A DNA stretch of 64,000 bases from Nyssa sinensis (Eukaryota > Streptophyta > Magnoliopsida > Cornales > Nyssaceae): contig CM018051.1 in assembly GCA_008638375.1 (NCBI GenBank), positions 14,415,969 to 14,479,968 on the forward strand, read 5' to 3'. The notes under the pieces are model-generated. The model saw only the letters and a program-made list of their open reading frames with translations, made no database searches and was not told where the DNA came from. Each line of letters begins with the position of its first letter. The stretch's first letter is position 1. The translations under genes and the position numbers were made by a program. This document shows, piece after piece, positions 56,807-64,000 of this stretch.

Positions 56807-59800
56807 TTGGTTAAGTTTTTTCTTTTTTAAAAAAATTATATTTAATATTACAATATATAGGATAAAATATATATATATATATATTCATATTCAAATAATT
56901 ATTATCAAAAGCGAACTAAAATATCAAAATAAAATCGTCAGAACTTGAAACAAACAACGACTTGAGAAATGATTTTGTTGCTTTACGGGTAGGAAAAAGA
57001 AATGAGATGTCCTTTTGTGGATAAGTATTTTCAATACACAAAGCAACGATTTAAAAAGCAAACAAAAACGCGGTGATTAAGGCATCGAGGGCGGCGCCGG
57101 CGGCATCATACTGTACGCGGTACCCCCATACAGAATAAAGTTGTGCCAGGAATTGTCGTGACGTTAGTGCAGAGGATTGTGATTGCCCTTGCCACATTAT
57201 TATTAATTTTTAGGATAAATTATTGAGAAAATTTTTTTAAAAATTTAAAAATAAATTTTTTAATCTAAAAAAAATAAATTTTACTACAAATGAATTTTAA
57301 TTATAAATTTCTATCTTAATACCGTAAAAAAATATTAATGATTAGACTAAACTAACTTTTAATATATTTAAAAAAATATTAAATAATTGATAAAATAAAT
57401 TATTCAATCTAGAAAAAATATATAACATTTTTTAATTATTTAGAAGGTCTAAAAAATAAATTTTTACTTCATAACATGTAATAAATTGTTTTGGATGAAA
57501 AGTTTTGTTTTATATATTTTTTAATATTTTCTTTTAAAATATATTTTGAAGGTTGTTTTAGTTTAATCAGTAATATTTTATAACGGTATTAAGATGAAAA
57601 TTAACAATTGAATTTTTTTTATTAAAAGTTTCTTTTTTTAGATTTTTTAGATAGAAAACATATATTATGGATTTTTTGGATTGGAAATTTTATTTTAAGG
57701 ATATTTTAGTATTTTTTCCTAAATTATTTTGATTTTCTTTTAGATTTTTCTTTCAAAAATTTTAAAATGACACTGTTTTTTTTATTATAAAATTATAAAT
57801 ACTTCTCATTCAGTCTAAATTTATTTAAAATTGATAAATGTGTCACTTTCATTCTATTTTATTTTTTTGCATTTTTATTTTCATACAATTTCTCTAACTT
57901 TTTTTTAAAAGAATTTTTTTTATATTATATAAAATTAAATGTAAGATAAATAACTTATTTTTTTAGCCAAATATAATTTTAATTAATATTTATTTGAAAA
58001 TGAAATAAAATAAAAAAATTTTGGTCAAAATCTGTTTAAAAATGTAAAATAAATAAATAAAATAGATAATTTTATCATTTTCAAAAAATTATTAGCTAAA
58101 GAAGAAAAATTTATAATTAGTCAATAAAAATATGAGAGATTAGTGTTATTTCAGAAACTTCATTTAAAGTCTTTATAAATGTTAGAAACATCAATAGATT
58201 TATTGTTTTTATACGTAAAAATAATTGCAATGTCATTTTTTATAATATCTAATAATTACATCAACTTCTTATGTGATTTTTGAAAAAGTAAAGAATGTTA
58301 ATGTAATATATTAGAGTATTTTAATTATATAAAAAATTTAATTAAAATCCTGGAACAATCATTAACAAATTTTATATAAAGTGAGAAATTTGTATATTTT
58401 TAGTGTAACAAATAGAAGGTGGGTGTAATCTTATAGAATAAATGATAATTTTATATAATTATCAAATATAAGTATAATTATATTTTTGTAATATAATAAT
58501 GAATACTAACACGACTTGAATTGTTACACCATTTGAATTGAATCTCAATCCTTTAGTCCATGTCAAATTTGAGTGGTACCTTTCTTTTATTACTTAATTG
58601 GAAAGGGGTTAATTCAATTAAGTGTTTAAATTAATTTGTTTTTAGTAAATGTATTGGTTATTATTGTAAAAAAGTTAAATAAAAAATGATATGGGTTTTA
58701 AGTAAGAGAACTATTACTTATCATTAAACACTAATTATCTTTAACTAAAATTTAAAATTCATTCTTAAACTTTGTGAGTCTTAGCGCAAGAGTAAAATTA
58801 TTTTATTGTAATTAGGATTGTAAATAAGTCAAATTGAACTTAGTAGTGAGTTTTTTTTTTTAGTACAACAATGGGGGAGGAGAGAACTAATCTAGGTATG
58901 TGTGCACGGCACGAGGTTCGAACTCGAATTAGTCGTGTGAAGAGAGAGGTTTTAACCATCTCATATTGGTGTGTTATTCAAACTTGATTTATTAAAATTG
59001 ATAAGTTTTAAATTGTGATTAAGTTTTACTTATTTATGTTTCATGTAGTTTGAGTAGGTTAATTTGTTTATATTAAATTAGAATAGTTATCACTTTATCA
59101 AGCGAAATTTGAGGTGAGTATAATAAATAAATTATATTTAAATATGACGTATTTATTTTATAAACCAATGTTGAACAATCTTCTAACCAATCACATATGA
59201 AACTCGAGTAAATTGATTCTATTTACACTCCTAACTATAATCCCTCTTCACTGAGACTTCTCTTTAATCCTCAAATTTGCTATTCTACAAATTTACTACT
59301 GAAGTTAATGAGACCATTAATATTTCAATATTAAGATTTATTATTATAAAACAGAAAAATCCGCCATTGCAAAAGGATTTAGTATTGGGTGATCACGAAT
59401 TTATTCAATTTTTTGTTGATCTATTTGAGACCCAAGATGACCTAGGAAAATACTCAGGAAAAATCTTTTTAACCCGATTTTGTTTTGAGTTCGTTTTGTC
59501 TCTTATATTCTAACCCGTTTAGGTAAAGGTATTATCTTGTAGTGTTTTGATTTATAAAAAGATAGTCGGCATTAAAATAAAAGCGAGATTTTAGATTTTG
59601 AGAGTTTTTTACTCTTGTAATTGTTTTGATACATAGTGAATTAATTGTTACTGTATGTGGACGTAGGTATATTGTCGAATCACGTAAATCTTACGTCTTT
59701 TTTATACGTTTTATTTTATTTATAAATATTTAAAATCGATTTATTATTTGTTTGATGATTTTTGCATAACATTAATCACTTGGGAATTTAGACCATAACA

Positions 59801-60345
59801 TGCGAATACGTTGATATTCAAAAGTCAAATAAGTAAACAACATCTATGTTTTTGTTTTATTCTTTTTTGGTATTTTTTGAGAATGAAAATTATAAGAAAT
59901 TTAAGAATACATCTATTTTCGGGTCATTTTTGTTTTTTTAATGAATTGCGTTTTTCAAAATATGGAAAAATACTTTTAGTAATTTATTAAAAATGAACAA
60001 TTTTTTGAATATTTTTTCAAAAAAAAAAAAAGATTTTCCAAAATGGCTTTACAAACTATGTTTTCATTTTTCTTTTAATTTTTTAAAAATTTTACTCAGT
60101 CATTCAAACATTTTTGCTTCCCACACTAATCATTCTAACACTTCTAATTGCAAGGTGAGCTTTAAAAAAAGTACAAAAGTAATATTGGAAGAAGTAGAAA
60201 GGTTGAATACCCGGAGTGGAATTTAATTGTAAAAATATTGAGAATAAAATTTTAATATTTTGAGCTTAATTTTTTTATTAACAATTAAATCTTAAAAAAT
60301 TGAACCTGACAAACACGAGAATAAAGACTTAATAATTTGGTGTCT

Positions 60346-60993
60346 TTACAGCTTACTGCCCAACTGTCCAGACCAGATACTTGACTGGCACTCACCAGAC
60401 ACCCAACCGTTGGCGGGCAACATTGTCACCGGAAAACCAATTACAGTTTGACACAAACCCATCTCCGGCAAGAGTGTTAGGTCAGAAATTAATGGTCTTT
60501 GAGGGCATACCACAGGAAATGAACCTTCCAACTTCACTGCAATATTAACTACCCCTTGACCCCTTGAACCGTCTCCTTCCCGTAGCCGGTAACTCAGATG
60601 CCGAACTGAACCGACCGGCAACAACCCATCTACGACGTCAGCCGCCGGAATCTGACACCAACCCAGTCGAGTCTGACCCATCATGAGACGTTTGGTATAT
60701 AGTTGGAGGTATAAACATGAGTGTCTTTGACACAAGAAGGTGGCATCAATGGGTAGCTGAAACTTATCGCCCCATGTTGGGTTGATACCTCCTTCATCGT
60801 CCACTTTTGTTTTGTACAAATGGCTGCGTTTATCTTCGTTGGCGAGTCTGCAAGAATATGGTGGAGCAGTGCTGAGGGTGATGAAGGATCGGAGACGGTG
60901 AGAGAAGAGAGTTGAGGGGGAGTGCTTCTTCAGGCCTTGAGCTGATATTACTGCGATCTCCATGATGAACGGCTGGTGATTGCTCTTCGCCAT
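60346..60993 (-). CDS. C2-domain protein, BAP/SRC2-like
   Basis: An intact intronless frame of 215 residues. A C2 domain spans about residues 9-120: MEIAVISAQGLKK at 11-23 (first strand), RLRSFITLSTAPPYS at 33-47, VDDEGGINPTWGDKFQLPID at 64-83 (the NPTWG core), LYLQLYTKRLMMGQTRLGW at 94-112, and IPAADV. A further conserved strand VVNIAVKLEG lies at 148-157, and the C-terminal tail is variable. BON1-associated proteins and SRC2 proteins of this type bind membranes, in some cases in a calcium-dependent way, and BAPs restrain defence-related cell death; the role here is inferred. A second Met at 11 corresponds to the usual family start, so translation may begin there (60961-60963). It lies only in segment copy C. 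Confidence 0.88.
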   Translation of the reverse strand: MAKSNHQPFIMEIAVISAQGLKKHSPSTLFSHRLRSFITLSTAPPYSCRLANEDKRSHLYKTKVDDEGGINPTWGDKFQLPIDATFLCQRHSCLYLQLYTKRLMMGQTRLGWCQIPAADVVDGLLPVGSVRHLSYRLREGDGSRGQGVVNIAVKLEGSFPVVCPQRPLISDLTLLPEMGLCQTVIGFPVTMLPANGWVSGECQSSIWSGQLGSKL

Positions 60994-61067
60994 GATAATA
61001 TATAATTAAGTTTTATATGTAGAAGTACTACGTGATTAGTTCTGATATATGTATATATACTATATAT

Positions 61068-61074
61068 TATATAT
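61068..61074 (-). promoter_or_regulatory. TATA box of C2 gene (candidate)
   Basis: TATATAA on the minus strand about 75 bp before the start codon at 60993, within an AT-repeat stretch, so the exact position is uncertain. Confidence 0.4.
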
Positions 61075-61099
61075 AGAAGGAATGTTGGGAGGCAGAGAA

Positions 61100-62169
61100 G
61101 AGAAGAGAGTTCTTGGGAGCTTCAGAGGCCACTCACAGTGCAACTTCCTCCGTAGAATTAGTGGCTTGAAATTTAAACGGTGCCATGACAGGCAAGTTTA
61201 TGGAATTTTCTAAGTCAACCAAAATACAATTTAATTATAGGATAGACTTGAAAATTAAAAATAAAGTGATTGTGATAGATAGAAATTTAATGTGGTTAAA
61301 ACACTCTTTTTTATATGTACTCAAAGTTACAATAGCATTATTGTAAATAAAATACTAATAAAAATGTGTTGCATAAGTTATTATGAAATTTTATGATATA
61401 ATCAACACAAATAAGACTGACTAATCAATGATAAAGTAGTATAAAAAATTCTATGCTCTTCTGAATTAGTTTTAAATACGTGATATAAATAATGTCATAT
61501 TGATATTTCAATTTTAAATATATATCATATGTCAAAAACTGGTTTAAACTAATTTAGAATTACTGACAGATAAAAAAAAAGTTAAAATGAAATGTGATTA
61601 ACTCCACACTAAAACTATATTTAAATGATAATAATCGAATTAAAAAAATCCTAAGTCAGAAATAATTGAGGTCCCAAAGTCTAAACTCCAGAACTCATAA
61701 TCATACTGTCATACATATGATTACCATTATTCAACTATAGTTTAAAATCTATAGTTGCAATGCTCATCTGGTGAATTACAATAATAGCTCATAATATTTG
61801 ACCGTTAATAGTTAGGTTGGCTAGATTCCCCCAACTTTTGATGGACCACTGTCAGAAGCCCATGCAGGTATATCATGAGGTAATCCTGACCATTCATCAT
61901 GATTCATGCACCATAAAATATATCCATACCATAGATGGATGGAAAATGCTAATACTTTCAATTTTGGGTAAACTAATCTGACAATTTTTTAGATTTTTAA
62001 TAATTATATTAATCTTTTTTAAAATTATACTAATTTTTTTTATTTACTTGATAATATACCGATATTTTTTTAATCAATTTTTTTCTTCAAAATTTCAAAA
62101 CTACCCCTTTCATATTTTTTTTAATTTTTTAAATGTTAACTAATTTTCTTTTCATTTTTCAAATAAATT
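61100..62169. other. upstream flank of C2 gene and end of copy C
   Basis: Positions up to about 61535 are unique to copy C. From 61560 the sequence rejoins copies A and B (AAAGTTAAAATGAAATGTG). The family 1 palindrome at 61966 is cut at 62170. No gene is seen. Confidence 0.6.
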
Positions 62170-62698
62170 GATATACCATAAAACGACAGATCAGCCACCA
62201 TATGACACGTATAACTACAAAGCTGTTAAAGCTCAGCTAGCCAAAGCTCTCAGATCGGAAGTCCGCACGACCCTCAGTCTCACCTTCAGCTCAGAAGTTC
62301 CACACAAGGAGATTCAGAGCTCGTCACCGCCTTAAGCGCCCTACCAAGCTAAGGATAAGGAAACATTCTTCAACAAGAAAACTGCCACCCATGGATATCT
62401 CTCAAGTGCAGTATCCAACATGGTAACTGCCACTCTCTGATGATCAAATCCTTATATTCATGACTCCAAATCCTAATCAACTTGGCAAACCCACAACTTA
62501 TAAATAAAACCCTAAGGTACACCTGTTACATTCATGCTTATTCTTTTTCATTCAATTAAAGTCTTTCAGTACAGTTTATTGACTTAATAATCGGAGTGGC
62601 TACCACCGGAACCAACCCGGTGGTCCTCTGATCTTTCTCTTTGAGTGTTTAGCAAGCGTAAGAGATTGGAGCCCACTGATCAGAAAAGTGCAGCATCA
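62170..62698 (+). repeat. Ty3/gypsy 5' LTR
   Basis: A 529-bp block starts TGATATACC and ends GCAGCATCA, so the termini TGAT...ATCA are inverted. It is GC-richer than its surroundings. TATAAATA at 62499-62506 is a plausible LTR promoter. The insertion interrupts sequence continuous in copies A and B (TTCTTTTCATTTTT then CAAATAAAT). The five bases before it are TAAAT, and the other LTR lies outside the window. Confidence 0.8.
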
Positions 62699-62700
62699 GT

Positions 62701-62719
62701 TTGGCACCGTCTGTGGGAA
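62701..62719 (+). other. gypsy primer-binding region
   Basis: TTGGCACCGTCTGTGGGAA starts two bases after the LTR. This wording (TGGCRCCGTCTGTGGGAA) is regularly seen just inside the 5' LTR of plant Ty3/gypsy elements. The priming tRNA is not assigned here. Confidence 0.65.
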
Positions 62720-62788
62720 TGACAGTCGTTTCTCATCAAGAGTTCCTCTCTCTACAAGCAAACTCGTAGTCCTTCTAACAGGAGGAAC

Positions 62789-64000
62789 ATGGCTCCTAAT
62801 CTCTGTCCAAGGAAAAACGCTCAAAATCCTTTAAACCGGCCTCCTGTCGGGAGAGGAAGGGGACAACCATCTGATCCCATGTAGCAACAGCTCGACCAAG
62901 TTAAGCGGCAGAATGAGTTAATGAAGGAACAACTCCTCGCCATCTCTAAAACTCTAGTGATGCTTACCTAGAACCACGGAACCCATCCTTTAAATCCACC
63001 CGTCAATATGGTTGACCCAAGGACACAGCCTCTTTCTGCCACCATGGGCGGAAATCAACTGGTATACCCCAAGGTACCACCCACACTAACGGAGACCCCC
63101 AACCATCGGCAACCGCAAGCAGGGGGATACCAGCCTTTATTCTAGATGTCCACTAATGGAGCACCACAAGGGTCCCGACCCGGGTGGCTTCAAAGGCAAA
63201 TCCAACGCTGCAAGAATTTCAACCTCAAGCGACTCCAATTCCTCCAGCTTAGGAGGATTGAAGTCGTCTCCCGTCCATGGACCAGGGTTGTCCCATCCAC
63301 GTGGGTACCGAAGCCGCAAGGTAGGATCCGCAACAACCATAACCACCTAGGGACCCGCTAAGGGCCGAAGAGCTAGCAAACTCTATGGACCACATTACTG
63401 CCATGAGAGGAGCTCACATCCCTGCCGAGCAGGACGAGCTAGCTAGGCTGCTCTGAAGGCTCGCCACACCATTCACCCCCGCTATTATGGCCGAGGAACG
63501 GCCAAAGAAATTTGTTGTCCCTAAGTTCACTCTCTACGATGGAATTAGCGACCCAGGGGACCACCTCTCTCATTATCAACACACCATGGCATTACACGGG
63601 GCCACTGATGCCTTCATGTGTCGAACATTCGTCACTAGCCTCAAAGGGATAGCTCTGAAGTGATTCCACCACCTCCCCCTTAGCTCAGTCACCAGCTTCT
63701 AGGAGCTCGAAAAATGATTCTTTAACCGGTTCATGACAAGCAGAAGGCTGAGAAAGGACCTAGAATTCTTGTTAAACATAAAGCAAACCAACAGGGAATC
63801 TCTCAGGGGATATATCACGCGTTTCAATGCTGAGCTCATTGAGATCACAGATTGCAGTCCAAGCTTCCTAATTGTCGCTCTGACCTCTGGACTTGCTCGG
63901 GGAGGCTTCCGAGATTCACTAACAAAGAACCCTCCTGCTGACATGGCCGCTCTCATGGAATGTGCTAGGAAATACATAAATTTGGAAGAAGCAAAAAATA
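62789..64000 (+). pseudogene. Ty3/gypsy gag, broken, runs off the window
   Basis: A gag start codon at 62789 follows the primer region. The conserved retrotransposon gag domain is read from 63487 in another frame: KFVVPKFTLYDGISDPGDHL, TMALHGATDAFMCRTFVTSL, FNRFMTSRRLRKDLEFLLNI, SLRGYITRFNAELIEI and LTKNPPADMAALM. In-frame stops are TAG at 62882, 62969 and 63143 in the first frame and TGA 63454, TGA 63661, TAG 63700 and TGA 63715 in the second; a frameshift lies between the two. So this copy is inactive. Protease and polymerase would lie beyond 64000. Minus-strand frames over the same DNA are shadows. Confidence 0.85.

Larger units (their letters stand above)
56807..62169. repeat. segmental repeat, copy C (with C2 gene)
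   Basis: It starts in the TTTGGTTAAGTTTTTTC sequence that lies about 220 bp inside copy B, so B and C join at non-equivalent points. It includes the GC-rich island (57081-57210) and a family 2 palindrome (57215-57733), and follows A and B in order. A segment of about 1.2 kb (roughly 60340-61535) holding the C2 gene is found only here. The right end is broken by the gypsy LTR at 62170. Confidence 0.88.

Noticed and set aside
63137..63346. Minus-strand frame over the gypsy gag
   Set aside because: It is opposite to the LTR, primer site and gag orientation, so a shadow.
63699..63977. Minus-strand frame of 92 residues at the right edge
   Set aside because: Antisense to the conserved gag domain.

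Overview
The window is nuclear DNA of a flowering plant, most likely a eudicot. It is AT-rich, gene-poor and full of dinucleotide microsatellites, and the recognisable proteins are plant-specific (MIZ1/DUF617 domain, GT61 glycosyltransferase, BAP/SRC2-type C2 protein, KIN-14 kinesin tail). The species cannot be told from the sequence alone. No rRNA, tRNA or CRISPR was found.

Three clear host genes are present, all on the minus strand. A single-exon MIZ1-domain gene lies at 3601-4401. A three-exon GT61 glycosyltransferase gene lies at 30908-33387; as written it carries two +1 frameshifts, each an extra A in a short A run. A single-exon C2-domain gene lies at 60346-60993. A small two-exon cysteine-rich gene (50100-50455, plus strand) sits inside a 1.4 kb terminal-inverted-repeat element and looks like a captured gene. 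A decayed fragment of a KIN-14 kinesin tail lies at 27.74-28.57 kb. The three host genes have no evident functional link.

Mobile DNA takes up much of the rest. A 5'-truncated LINE (11975-14318) contains a piece of copia integrase. A complete but dead Ty1/copia element (14323-19395, minus strand) has two LTRs, a 5-bp target duplication, a primer-binding site and a polypurine tract, and it sits against the LINE poly(A) tail. A hAT-like MITE lies near 20.3-20.9 kb, a solo-LTR-like block at 41.4-42.3 kb, and a Ty3/gypsy element (LTR, primer-binding region, broken gag) runs off the right edge from 62170. Two families of long imperfect palindromes (foldback/MITE-like) occur repeatedly.

The right half is dominated by a segmental repeat in three copies: A (35.4-40.6 kb), B (52.3-56.8 kb) and C (56.8-62.2 kb). 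B and C are in direct tandem. Only C carries the C2 gene, and its right end is cut by the gypsy element. Local tandem duplications are frequent. The most unusual is an array in intron 2 of the GT61 gene whose units resemble the adjacent exon 2. All similarities were judged by eye; no alignment or database search was run.
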